Positions 40,782 through 49,051 of a stretch of 55,290 bases of DNA are shown here, in pieces; the first letter of the stretch is position 1, and the number at the start of each line of letters is the position of its first letter. A model generated the notes under the pieces. It had not been told where the DNA came from, ran no database searches, and saw nothing but the letters and a program-made list of their open reading frames with translations. This stretch comes from Candidatus Gottesmanbacteria bacterium RIFCSPLOWO2_01_FULL_42_22 (GTDB taxonomy: Bacteria > Patescibacteriota > Microgenomatia > 2-02-FULL-39-11). The translations under genes and the position numbers were made by a program. The stretch spans positions 61,255 through 116,544 of the forward strand of contig MFJU01000035.1 in assembly GCA_001779315.1 (NCBI GenBank), in the 5' to 3' direction.

Positions 40782-40833
40782 CATGCGAAAACAGGTAGAC
40801 ATAGAATTCGTCCCCCTGATTGATCTTTGAATC

Positions 40834-42630
40834 ATGACTGACCCTAAACTTATCAGAAATTTTGCCATAGTAGCTCATATAGACCATGGAAAAAGTACTC
40901 TGGCAGACAGGATACTGGAAATCACCGGAGCTATCGAAAAAAGAAAAATGATGGATCAGATTCTGGATTCCAATCCGATTGAAAGGGAACGGGGTATAAC
41001 CATCAAACTGGCACCGGTCAGGATGAAATACACTTTTGAAGGTCAGCAATATATTTTTAACCTGATCGATACACCAGGCCATGTAGATTTCGCCTATGAA
41101 GTTTCCCGTTCTCTGACTGCCTGCGAAGGGATTATTCTCGTAGTTGATGCGGCATCTGGCATTCAGGCGCAAACAGTTGCCCATCTCAATCTGATCAGGC
41201 AGACAAAGCTTAAAGTTATTCCGGTTGTCAATAAGATTGATTTACCGACCGCCCATCCGCAGAATATTGCCGAAGAACTGATTAAAAATTTCGGTTTTGC
41301 CAAAGAAAACATTCTTTATATAAGCGCTAAAGAAGGCACTAATATCGGGCAGGTTTTAGAAGCTGTGGTTAAAAAAATACCGGCGCCTCAAAGAACAAGC
41401 GATAATTTCCGCGCCCTGGTCTTTTCCTCGCAATATGATCCGCATCTCGGAGTAATAGTCTTTGTCAGGGTCACCGACGGGATAATTAATATGAAAGATA
41501 AGACGGATATCAAAGAATTGTCCTTTTTTGCCTCAAAAGCCATCTTTCACCCTTTGGAAATCGGTGTCTTTAACCCGGAAAAGGTTTCGTCAGGAGAGTT
41601 ATCATGCGGCGAAGTCGGCTATATTGCTACCGGCCTCAAAGATATCCGCCAGGCAAATGTCGGCGATACCATTATCAGGGCCGGTGAATCAACATCTCCT
41701 TTGCCCGGTTTTAAAAAACCCAAACCGATGGTTTTTTTGACCTTTTATCCGACTGACAATGATGATTATCTTAATTTACGGGAATCGATCGAAAAACTGC
41801 AATTGTCGGACAGTTCTTTCACCAGCACTCCCCACTCTTCGCAGGCTTTAGGCAAAGGCTTCCTCTGCGGTTTTCTGGGACTGCTTCATGCGGAAATTGT
41901 CAAAGAAAGATTAAGCCGCGAATTCGGCTTGTCAATTGTAGCTACCGCCCCCTCAGTTGAATACAGGATCAGTCTGAGAAACGGCGGGATTAAAACGATT
42001 AAAACTCCTGATGATTATCCCGATCCCTCCCTCATCGATTATATTGAGGAACCGATTATGTACTGTCGTATTTATTCTCCTAAAGAATATGTCGGACCAA
42101 TAATGCAGTTGACCCAGGAGAAAAGAGCTATTTATGTCAATTTAAACTATGCGGGCAATCAGGCTCAACTGGAATACCTGCTGCCTCTTTCCGAGATGAT
42201 TATCGATTTTTTCGACCGGTTGAAATCAGCCAGTCACGGTTTTGCCAGTCTGGATTATGAATTTTATGAACATCGGGAGGTAGATGCCGTCAAAATTGAA
42301 ATATTACTCAACCGGACCCGCGCTGATGCTTTTTCCCAAATCGTTGTCCGGGAAAAATCTGTCATCTTAGCCAATAAAATGGTGGAAAAACTGAAAGAAC
42401 ATATTCCCAGACACCAGTTCCAAATCCCGATTCAGGCAACAATCGGCAGCAAAGTCGTAGCCAGAGCTGATATTTCCGCTTTCCGCAAAGATGTGACAGC
42501 AAAACTTTACGGAGGCGACCGGACGAGAAAAGACAAGCTTCTTAAAACCCAGAAAAAAGGCAAAAAGAAAATGAGAAGTTTGGGCAAAGTGGAAATCCCC
42601 CAGGAAGTCTTTCTGAAAGTCTATACTTAA
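40834..42630 (+). CDS. lepA: Elongation factor 4 (LepA)
   Basis: 598 residues, standard length. GTPase motifs: G1 AHIDHGKSTL, G2 RERGITIKL, G3 DTPGHVDF, G4 NKID. LepA-specific C-terminal domain follows (YGGDRTRKDKLLKTQKKGKKKMR). LepA binds ribosomes and helps late assembly or back-translocation. A possible TAGAAT -10 lies near 40803. It converges on the next gene with overlapping stop codons. Confidence 0.97.
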   Translation: MTDPKLIRNFAIVAHIDHGKSTLADRILEITGAIEKRKMMDQILDSNPIERERGITIKLAPVRMKYTFEGQQYIFNLIDTPGHVDFAYEVSRSLTACEGIILVVDAASGIQAQTVAHLNLIRQTKLKVIPVVNKIDLPTAHPQNIAEELIKNFGFAKENILYISAKEGTNIGQVLEAVVKKIPAPQRTSDNFRALVFSSQYDPHLGVIVFVRVTDGIINMKDKTDIKELSFFASKAIFHPLEIGVFNPEKVSSGELSCGEVGYIATGLKDIRQANVGDTIIRAGESTSPLPGFKKPKPMVFLTFYPTDNDDYLNLRESIEKLQLSDSSFTSTPHSSQALGKGFLCGFLGLLHAEIVKERLSREFGLSIVATAPSVEYRISLRNGGIKTIKTPDDYPDPSLIDYIEEPIMYCRIYSPKEYVGPIMQLTQEKRAIYVNLNYAGNQAQLEYLLPLSEMIIDFFDRLKSASHGFASLDYEFYEHREVDAVKIEILLNRTRADAFSQIVVREKSVILANKMVEKLKEHIPRHQFQIPIQATIGSKVVARADISAFRKDVTAKLYGGDRTRKDKLLKTQKKGKKKMRSLGKVEIPQEVFLKVYT

Positions 42631-44336
42631 AAGATTTCTTCTTTTTTCAGTCTCATGAAATGGATCCACTCGTCAAAAACTTCGACGATGGCTTTAAAAG
42701 GCATCTCAATAATGAAATCCAGGAAAAAAATGAGGAAATTAAATCTCTGCAGGACTTCGCCCGACAGCCACTGACCGACACGGATTATCGGCAGAAAAAA
42801 GAAGTCGCCGATAGTTGAGAACATGCCTTCCCTGGAGACAACCTGGTATTCCTGGGTAATCTGAATAACGCGGAAAGCAAAAAAAGTGACCAGGGTGACG
42901 AAAAAGATAAAAATTGCCTGGCTGACAACGGAAAAATGAAGAATGGACAGGACATAAATAATCGAGCCGAAACTTAAAAGCCAGGTAAAACCGTAGAAAA
43001 GTGTAAAGAGGCTGGTAAATATTATACTTCGGCTTTTGGAAGCCTTGCCGATTATAATTCCGGATTCGACAGCTGCCGGTGTGTCCGGGTCATTATCAAT
43101 GATGCCTTTTATTAACTGATATATGCGCCGGGTATTATCATCTCCGGGCACGGAAACAGTCAGAATAATCAGAGTCATCAGAATCGGCGGGAAAATGACG
43201 TTTATGGCAATTGGAAGATAAGAGAGTGATTTCAAAATATATAAATCATAAGGAATTTCCAGAAGCAAAGCGATGACAACTTTAGTCAGCAGGATATAGA
43301 TAAAACTTCGCACAGCCGTTCTTTTAAGCCTGGATGAGCTTTCGTCATATCTTTTACGGCAGGCTTCATCAACCTTATATTTCAATTTGGCATCATCAGT
43401 CAGAATTTCCTCCAGGTTCGGGGTATTTTGTTGAAAAATATCGCGCAGGATCAGGAAGGGCGGAATTTGTTTTTTTATGGCATTTCTGACATTAAAGCCT
43501 AAAGGATGGTTAAGATCGCGTCCAATTCTCTGAAAGGCTTCGTAATAGCGGGGCAGTACTTTTTCGGCTGACTGCCAGGTGATGCGGTTTATCTCCGGAA
43601 TCTGAAGTTTCAGAAGATGATATGTGATAAGAGGATCGTCATTGTGGGCAAAAGTTCTTTCGACAGCGATATAAACCTGGATATCTTTTTCTGAATTGTC
43701 CCCGTTAAAAGGTTTAACATAGGGCTTCAAAATTTGGAAAACATAGTTAGTAAAAGCTTCAAGCCGGTAAGGAGGATTGAGATTTTCTTCAATTTCGCAG
43801 GATATAATTTGCAGGGTGAAATCAGCTATTTTTTCCTGCTCACGCTTGCCGCGTCCGGCGGAAATCTCATTTCTTAAAAAAAAGTATTTATCAATAATAG
43901 TCTGTATTTCGCCGATTTTCTCTTCGCCGATAGTGTTATTTTCATAATATCTGGCCCATAAAAGTTCCTTGATCAGAGGTTCGGCGATATCCCGGCCGTT
44001 TTCGTTTAAGATCATCCTTCTTTTAAGCATTCTCTCAACAGCCGCTCTTCTAATCAGATGCTCTTCCCTGAATTCCACCGCATTGCGCATTTTTTCATAG
44101 AGAAAAGCGGCAAAAGAAACTGTCTGGGAGACGGAGATTTTAACCACAGATTGAGAATGCTGAACAGGCGGAGTTTTCCAGCCTTTAATTAAAGCTTTAG
44201 TGTATTTTGAGATAGGAATGAAAAGACCGGACGGTTTAGAAAAAGCCGGTGAAGATAGGTCGTGAGACTCTACGGACGGGTTATTCTCATGAGCCGTTTG
44301 TTCCTCTGGATAGGTTTGCTGATTACTACTGGCCAT
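42627..44336 (-). CDS. Large multi-pass membrane protein of unknown function
   Basis: 569 residues. A polar N-terminal ~60 residues; a helical cytoplasmic region (~70-340) rich in charged residues (MRNAVEFREEHLIRRAAVERMLKRR); then four membrane helices (about 345-365, 375-395, 430-455, 462-485) and an amphipathic end (QRFNFLIFFLDFIIEMPFKAIVEVFDEWIHF). No enzymatic motif is recognised. Position between lepA and tRNA-His gives no functional hint. It may be a CPR-conserved envelope protein. Confidence 0.65.
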   Translation of the reverse strand: MASSNQQTYPEEQTAHENNPSVESHDLSSPAFSKPSGLFIPISKYTKALIKGWKTPPVQHSQSVVKISVSQTVSFAAFLYEKMRNAVEFREEHLIRRAAVERMLKRRMILNENGRDIAEPLIKELLWARYYENNTIGEEKIGEIQTIIDKYFFLRNEISAGRGKREQEKIADFTLQIISCEIEENLNPPYRLEAFTNYVFQILKPYVKPFNGDNSEKDIQVYIAVERTFAHNDDPLITYHLLKLQIPEINRITWQSAEKVLPRYYEAFQRIGRDLNHPLGFNVRNAIKKQIPPFLILRDIFQQNTPNLEEILTDDAKLKYKVDEACRKRYDESSSRLKRTAVRSFIYILLTKVVIALLLEIPYDLYILKSLSYLPIAINVIFPPILMTLIILTVSVPGDDNTRRIYQLIKGIIDNDPDTPAAVESGIIIGKASKSRSIIFTSLFTLFYGFTWLLSFGSIIYVLSILHFSVVSQAIFIFFVTLVTFFAFRVIQITQEYQVVSREGMFSTIGDFFFLPIIRVGQWLSGEVLQRFNFLIFFLDFIIEMPFKAIVEVFDEWIHFMRLKKEEIF

Positions 44337-44360
44337 TTTTTATTTTGAACGAAAAATGTG

Positions 44361-44433
44361 GGTGACCGACGGGATTTGAACCCGCAACATTCGCCTCCAC
44401 AGGGCGATGCTCTGCCGTTGAGCTACGGTCACC
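44361..44433 (-). tRNA. tRNA-His (GTG)
   Basis: 73 nt including the extra G-1, which pairs with C73 as in bacterial tRNA-His (GGTGACCG/CGGTCACC, 8 bp). Anticodon stem TCGCC/GGCGA with loop CTGTGGA, anticodon GTG. Confidence 0.95.
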
Positions 44434-44497
44434 GTCTTATCATCATTATATCCTATCCCAGGTTTTAAATGAAGTTAACGCAAATTCAATATTTTAG

Positions 44498-45625
44498 CTA
44501 TATAAGCTTTAGGATTTGACGAAATGGGAAAATAGCATAGCGGAATAGCTGAAAGAGTGAAGTTGTTTGAGGATTTGATTTTTGGATTGTCGGTGTCGGT
44601 TCTTCCAAATTAAATAAGGGCTCTCCGCGAATTTTTAAAAGTGAGCGGTATGTGTCAAAGTGGGTATAGAATTTATCAGAATTCAGTTTCTGCCAGGAAA
44701 AACTGACGAAAGGGAAAGATTGGTAATTGAGAACAAAAGGGGTGATGGCAGCAATCCGTTCATCGGTCCATATAGATCCAGCCGTTTCATTGATAAAATC
44801 GCTGATAGTTTCAGGAGAATATAAGTAATTGGCTCCGGCCTCATTATGAGGCCAGCCGGTTTCCGTGATAAAAATGGGCAAATTGCGCTCTATTCCCCAA
44901 GATTTTAAAAGATTTAATTCCCAAATAAAATTGCTGACAGTTCCCCGGCCGCGGTCGCTGGCTAAACCTAAAAAATGAGGATTGGGATAGGAATGGGAAG
45001 TCCAGCCGTCAATTGCCTCAAAAACAGATTTTTTATGACCGGCCATCGCTTTCAAATAGGCAGCCTCATCCATAGTATCCCCAGTATTGGCAGCTGAAGC
45101 ATCAAAACCGGCCGGCAGGATAAAGAAATCTTCTGATTTATTACTTAAAGCGGAAATAAATTTGTCCAGGATATCAGCATAAGCTGTCGGATCAAGCTCA
45201 CCTCCCCATTCCTTACGGTGATTCGGCTCATTGAAGATGATGACATAGCGGTTTTTGATCGGCCAATTGAGGGAGTCCAGGAAATCTGCCCAAATTTCAG
45301 CCTGGTTTTCCTCAGGTTTTGTCCAGGTATCGCCTTCCAGCTCTGTTGCCAGCCGGATAAGAGGAATCAAATGCAACCTTCTCATTTCGTTGAAGGCTGT
45401 CTGCCATTTTTCCTGTTTTCTTTCATTTTCCGGAATCACTAACGTCACATAACCCCAATCTCCTCCGGATGAATTGACCAGAGCCGCGGCTGACATCAAA
45501 TCATTTTCATCAATGATATGGATGCCGTATTTATTATTTACCCTTGACAGCGGATCGTAGAAGGCAGGTACGGGTGTGGCTGAAATTGTGAATAAAAATA
45601 AGAGTGCTAAAGACAGTCGTATCAT
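44498..45625 (-). CDS. Secreted clan GH-A-type glycoside hydrolase
   Basis: 375 residues with a signal peptide (1-21, ending TPVPA). TIM-barrel signs: YVIIFNEPNHRKEW with acid/base candidate Glu133 (the NEP motif) and LPIFITETGWPHNEAG with nucleophile candidate Glu255. NEP plus TETGWP is seen in GH5/GH39/GH53-like enzymes. The C-terminus ends in a hydrophobic basic stretch that could attach to the membrane. A TTGCAA-18-TAAAAT promoter lies about 12 nt upstream of the start. Substrate unknown. Confidence 0.75.
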   Translation of the reverse strand: MIRLSLALLFLFTISATPVPAFYDPLSRVNNKYGIHIIDENDLMSAAALVNSSGGDWGYVTLVIPENERKQEKWQTAFNEMRRLHLIPLIRLATELEGDTWTKPEENQAEIWADFLDSLNWPIKNRYVIIFNEPNHRKEWGGELDPTAYADILDKFISALSNKSEDFFILPAGFDASAANTGDTMDEAAYLKAMAGHKKSVFEAIDGWTSHSYPNPHFLGLASDRGRGTVSNFIWELNLLKSWGIERNLPIFITETGWPHNEAGANYLYSPETISDFINETAGSIWTDERIAAITPFVLNYQSFPFVSFSWQKLNSDKFYTHFDTYRSLLKIRGEPLFNLEEPTPTIQKSNPQTTSLFQLFRYAIFPFRQILKLI

Positions 45626-45702
45626 ATGAGAATTCCTATTTTATCAACTATATAAATAAACTTGCAACGCTAGCGGTATCTTGTAAAATATGAAAAGACC
45701 TT

Positions 45703-45778
45703 CGGGGACTAGCTCAGTTGGTAGAGCGCACGGTTTGGGACCGTGAGGCCGTGAGTTCGAATCTCTCGTCCCCGACCA
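45703..45778 (+). tRNA. tRNA-Pro (TGG)
   Basis: Starts with C1 as expected: CGGGGAC/GTCCCCG. Anticodon stem CACGG/CCGTG with loop TTTGGGA, anticodon TGG. T-arm GAGTTCGAATCTC. CCA encoded at 45776-45778. Confidence 0.95.
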
Positions 45779-45785
45779 AGTCGAA

Positions 45786-45818
45786 TTTTTGGCGGCGTCC
45801 GCCTCCGCCGCCAAAAAA
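45786..45818. terminator. 12-bp perfect hairpin after tRNA-Pro (bidirectional terminator-like)
   Basis: TTTTTGGCGGCG (45786-45797) pairs fully with CGCCGCCAAAAA (45806-45817) around an 8-nt loop. GC-rich core with A/T tails on both sides. It would terminate tRNA-Pro or transcripts from the opposite side. From 45819 to 45950 I see no convincing gene. Confidence 0.7.
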
Positions 45819-45950
45819 TTATACGGTTCCTGCCAGCTAAAACGCACTTTTTTATCGTCTATTTTAAATTTTTCTTTTCTTTCCTCTGTTTTCAATGTAC
45901 TGTTTTTCGCTCTCGCAGTCTTGTTGTTTTTCATCAGCTTACTTGTCGCT

Positions 45951-46751
45951 TTATAAAACTGATAAATAATCCGTAACTGTTGGAACAATTACTGTGTGGA
46001 ACATTTCTGCGATATCCTCGAGAAAGTATGGTTCATCATAATAATCACTATTTGAGACAACATAAAAACCAAAAAATGGTTTCTTAAATATAAAGCAAGA
46101 ATGTGCGATAGCATACGATTCCATATCAGCAACCCATCTTTTATGAGATGAGTTTTTAGGAATATGTGTGGTAGCGACATTTGACATATATTTTTTTTCA
46201 AAAAACCACATGTTACTGCTACCGATATATGCAGATGAATATTTAACCTTTTTACTTTTTAACAACTCTTCATATTTTTGCGAAAGTCCTTTATCGGGGA
46301 CAAAAAAATATGGATTATTACCTAAATTCTCCATATTCACTTGGTATGGTAAATCTCCGAAAACCGATTGCCAGAGAGAAGCATTGGAGGTTGCAGAATT
46401 ATCCGTACAGGATCGGGTAATCCATGAAGCGCTATGAAAATAACCAGAAGGGAGAATAATATCTCCCTTATAGATTCCTGCCGAATTTCCGCCTACACAT
46501 CCAATCTTAAATACATAATGAGGATTGAATTTTTGAATTGCTGCTACAGTGGCAACTGAGGCGTTCAGGTCACCAACAAATGTATTTACTACCCCAATAG
46601 AAATATACTTACTATCTTTTATCCAAATGCCAACGAAAAATGGGTATTGTCCTAGTAATTTTGAATCCTCTGTACATTTTAGATCCTTTAATAAGTCCAT
46701 TATTTCTTTTTCCATCGCTCCAACAAAAAGAATTTTGATTGTGTCAGTCAT
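45951..46751 (-). CDS. Nucleoside phosphorylase/MTA-SAH nucleosidase superfamily protein
   Basis: 266 residues. PNP_UDP_1-like pattern: FVGAMEKEIMDLLKDL, then ISIGVVNTFVGDLNASVATVAAI, IGCVGGNSAGIYKGDIILPSGYF, and the purine-binding VADMESYAIAHSC (catalytic ME(S/T) segment) with VVSNSDYYDEPY near the end. It cleaves or phosphorolyses N-glycosidic bonds. DNA here looks more AT-rich than its neighbours, and the flanks hold hairpins and a tRNA, so lateral gain is plausible. Orphan gene without operon partners. Confidence 0.8.
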   Translation of the reverse strand: MTDTIKILFVGAMEKEIMDLLKDLKCTEDSKLLGQYPFFVGIWIKDSKYISIGVVNTFVGDLNASVATVAAIQKFNPHYVFKIGCVGGNSAGIYKGDIILPSGYFHSASWITRSCTDNSATSNASLWQSVFGDLPYQVNMENLGNNPYFFVPDKGLSQKYEELLKSKKVKYSSAYIGSSNMWFFEKKYMSNVATTHIPKNSSHKRWVADMESYAIAHSCFIFKKPFFGFYVVSNSDYYDEPYFLEDIAEMFHTVIVPTVTDYLSVL

Positions 46752-46823
46752 ACTTTTTTGGGATATATTTTGGTCTTGTATGTAAATTTTCTTTCTACTA
46801 AAATTATATCAGTTTTTGCTTGA

Positions 46824-46937
46824 ATCGCAAAAGTTTTTTGAGCGATAGGGCGAGGAGTAGAAAGTTGGGTGCGGCGAGTGCCGTCACCCACTCGCCACAG
46901 CTACCGCTTGGACTGAAAAAAAGGTTCGAACTTTTTT
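46824..46937. other. Hairpin-dense intergenic segment
   Basis: The 214-bp gap 46752-46965 holds at least four inverted repeats: ATCGC/GCGAT (46824-46846); GGGTG-GGC/GCC-CACCC (46867-46889); GGCGAGTG/CACTCGCC (46873-46896), which excludes the previous one; and AAAAAAG/CTTTTTT (46917-46937) around a GTTCGAA loop. It is GC-rich in the middle, unlike the flanks. No ORF or known RNA family is recognised. Confidence 0.5.
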
Positions 46938-46965
46938 GAGGAGCGCCAACCAAAATTTTGTAAAA

Positions 46966-47409
46966 ATGAATAAACACCTCCTGCCGCTTTTTCTTTTAAT
47001 ATTGATTGCCAGCGGATTTTTGATTTTTAAATTATTCTATAAACCATCTATAATTTCCCGGGCGATAATCAACGGACAGACATTTAAACTTCTCATTGCC
47101 GATACACCTCAATTAAGAAACCGGGGTCTGTCATACAGAGATAGCCTGAGCCGGGATAGCGGAATGCTCTTTATTTTCGAAAAAAAGGACTTTTACAGTT
47201 TCTGGATGAATGAAATGAAGTTTCCTTTGGATTTTTTATGGATTAATGATGAAACTATTGTTGATTTGGATGAGAATATTCAAGTGTATACAGACGGTGG
47301 AATAACGACCGTCGAATCGTCAGAATCTGTCAATAAAGTGCTTGAATTTAACTCTGGTATAATCAAAGAATACGCTATAAAAAAAGGAGATAAAATTACT
47401 TTTAAATAA
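46966..47409 (+). CDS. DUF192 family protein
   Basis: 147 residues from MNKHLLPLFLL. Signal or anchor helix (about 4-24), then the DUF192 fold: IINGQTFKLLIADTPQLRNRGLSYRDSL, SGMLFIFEKKDFYSFWMNEMKFPLDFLWIN (the FWMKxMxFPLDxLF-type signature), and IVDLDENIQVY. The function of the family is unknown; it is exported in many bacteria. A start at 46936 would add ten residues but would overlap the hairpin region. Confidence 0.85.
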   Translation: MNKHLLPLFLLILIASGFLIFKLFYKPSIISRAIINGQTFKLLIADTPQLRNRGLSYRDSLSRDSGMLFIFEKKDFYSFWMNEMKFPLDFLWINDETIVDLDENIQVYTDGGITTVESSESVNKVLEFNSGIIKEYAIKKGDKITFK

Positions 47410-47415
47410 TAATTT

Positions 47416-47577
47416 ATGGATTATGACAGCGGGTCAAGTAATGAAAAATTAAGCCAAAGGCTCGTTCATGTATTGGAAGATATTTGGCCGTTAATGTACC
47501 GGGCTGTCAACGGATTGGTTTTCGGTTTCTTTCAATTTCTGAAATTCATTATAAGCGGATTGTGGCCGGGGAAGTAA
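47416..47577 (+). CDS. 53-aa small membrane-associated protein
   Basis: ATG at 47416, 6 nt after the DUF192 stop, TAA at 47575-47577. A polar start (MDYDSGSSNEKLSQRL) leads into an amphipathic to hydrophobic helix with three Trp or Phe clusters (LVFGFFQFLKFIISGLW). The composition and tight spacing behind DUF192 support a real co-transcribed gene. Function unknown. Confidence 0.55.
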   Translation: MDYDSGSSNEKLSQRLVHVLEDIWPLMYRAVNGLVFGFFQFLKFIISGLWPGK

Positions 47578-47602
47578 ATTGATATAATCGTACTCCATTT
47601 AA

Positions 47603-47674
47603 GCGGCGGTAGTTCAGCGGTAGAATGTCTCCTTGCCAAGGAGAAGGTCGAGGGTTCAAATCCCTTCCGCCGCT
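47603..47674 (+). tRNA. tRNA-Gly (GCC)
   Basis: 72 nt. Acceptor GCGGCGG/CCGCCGC; anticodon stem TCTCC/GGAGA with loop TTGCCAA, anticodon GCC; T-arm GGTTCAAATCC. First of a tandem group of three tRNAs. Confidence 0.95.
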
Positions 47675-47684
47675 CTATAAAAAA

Positions 47685-47768
47685 GCCCTGATGCTGGAAT
47701 CGGTAGACAGGCACGCTTCAGGAGCGTGTGCTTTCACGAGCGTGGGGGTTCAACTCCCTCTCAGGGCA
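47685..47768 (+). tRNA. tRNA-Leu (CAG)
   Basis: 84 nt with a long variable arm. Acceptor GCCCTGA/TCAGGGC; anticodon stem CACGC/GCGTG with loop TTCAGGA, anticodon CAG. Confidence 0.95.
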
Positions 47769-47789
47769 CCGCTCAAAGCTTTTCCATAA

Positions 47790-47871
47790 GCCGGGATGCT
47801 GGAATTGGTAGACAGGCACGCTTGAGGTGCGTGTGTCGCAAGACGTGGAGGTTCAAGTCCTCTTCCCGGCA
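47790..47871 (+). tRNA. tRNA-Leu (GAG)
   Basis: 82 nt. Acceptor GCCGGGA/TCCCGGC; anticodon stem CACGC/GCGTG with loop TTGAGGT, anticodon GAG. Strong similarity to the tRNA-Leu (CAG) just upstream suggests local duplication. Confidence 0.95.
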
Positions 47872-47905
47872 CTTTAACTTTCCTGATATAACCGGGGGTG
47901 TGCAA

Positions 47906-49030
47906 TCAAAGTAATTCTTTAAGTTCTTGCGTGATTCTTTGCTTTAAAATATCCAGGCCCTGTCCCTTTACAGAGGAAACAAAGCAGGTCTTTTCTTCAG
48001 GATATTTATTTTTAAAAATTTTTATGATTTCCAAAGAGACTTTGTCTGTTTTGTTGAAAACATTAATTTGCCTTCTATTTTCCAATTTAAGATCCTGCCG
48101 AAGAATGTCTTCAACCACTTTGATTTTACTGTCGATATATTGATCAGAAATATCGATGACATGAAGAATGAGGTCAGAATTCAATGACTCCATTAAAGTT
48201 GATTTGAAGGAATCAAAAAGCAATGGAGGGAGCTGGCTGATAAAACCGATGGTATCGGATAATAAAACGGGATGATTAATTTCTGGCAGGTACAGTCTGC
48301 CTAAAGAACTGTCGAGTGTGGCGAACAGTTTATCCTCCACCAGTTTATTTTTCCCGGTCAAGGCGTTATAAAGGCTGGTTTTGCCGGAATTGGTGTAACC
48401 GACCAGGGAAACAGATAAAGTCCCAGATTTTTTTCTTTTACCGATGTGCGTTTCATGGTCCTTCACAATTTTGGCCAATTTTCCTTTGATCAGGCGGATT
48501 TCGTTGCGCCAATGGCGTTTCATGATTTCCGTATTGGTTTCCCCGATTCCGCGGGTGCCGATACCCCCTCCCTGGCGGGATAAAACATAGCCCATGCCGT
48601 AAATGCGCGGCCCCATATGCCTGAAGCTGGCCAGCTTTATTTGCAGTTTGGATTCGGCGGTATCCGCATGTAAATCGAAAATGTGCAGAATTAAACCGAC
48701 CTTGTCCCAGACTTTAATCTGCAGATTTCCCCTCTGCCAGATTTTTTCCAGGGTATACAATTGGCCGCTTTTTAAAATATCATTTAAAACAACGACCTCG
48801 ATCTTTTCCGCCGCCACTTTTTCTGCAATTTCCTGGGCTTTGCCGCTGCCTACATATGTCACCCGGCTGGGTTGAAAGCCTCTTTGGATACTGACGGCAA
48901 CCGTTTCCCCTCCGTATGTTTTAACCAGCGAGTCCAATTCCTCCAGATGGGGCATAATTCGGTCATCGGAAAATCCTTTGGGAAAAAATCCGACCAGTAA
49001 AAACCGTTTATTCAAATTGTGTTCAAACAT
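47906..49030 (-). CDS. hflX: Ribosome-associated GTPase HflX
   Basis: 374 residues. N-terminal HflX domain (SRVTYVGSGKAQEIAEKVAAE...VVLNDILKSGQLYTLEK, and the Gly-rich linker SRQGGGIGTRGIGETNTE). G domain: G1 GYTNSGKTSLYNAL, G3 LSDTIGFISQLP, G4 FNKTDKV. HflX splits stalled or stressed 70S ribosomes. A TATAAT box lies about 13 nt before the start. Separate transcript from the Gld-like operon. Confidence 0.95.
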   Translation of the reverse strand: MFEHNLNKRFLLVGFFPKGFSDDRIMPHLEELDSLVKTYGGETVAVSIQRGFQPSRVTYVGSGKAQEIAEKVAAEKIEVVVLNDILKSGQLYTLEKIWQRGNLQIKVWDKVGLILHIFDLHADTAESKLQIKLASFRHMGPRIYGMGYVLSRQGGGIGTRGIGETNTEIMKRHWRNEIRLIKGKLAKIVKDHETHIGKRKKSGTLSVSLVGYTNSGKTSLYNALTGKNKLVEDKLFATLDSSLGRLYLPEINHPVLLSDTIGFISQLPPLLFDSFKSTLMESLNSDLILHVIDISDQYIDSKIKVVEDILRQDLKLENRRQINVFNKTDKVSLEIIKIFKNKYPEEKTCFVSSVKGQGLDILKQRITQELKELL

Positions 49031-49051
49031 AAGGCTCGGGGTAATTATAAC

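Noticed and set aside
45644-45988. 114-aa minus-strand reading frame over tRNA-Pro
   Set aside because: It runs antisense through the tRNA and the terminator-like hairpin and resembles no protein family; composition is not gene-like.
46915-46950. GGTTCGAAC followed by a CCAACC-like end as a tRNA or tmRNA 3' part
   Set aside because: The T-stem would be A/T-only with an incorrect loop size, and no acceptor or D-arm partner can be found.
46860-46955. GTTGGGT element as an integron attC site
   Set aside because: GTTRRRY matches once, but there is no properly paired RYYYAAC partner and no integrase nearby.
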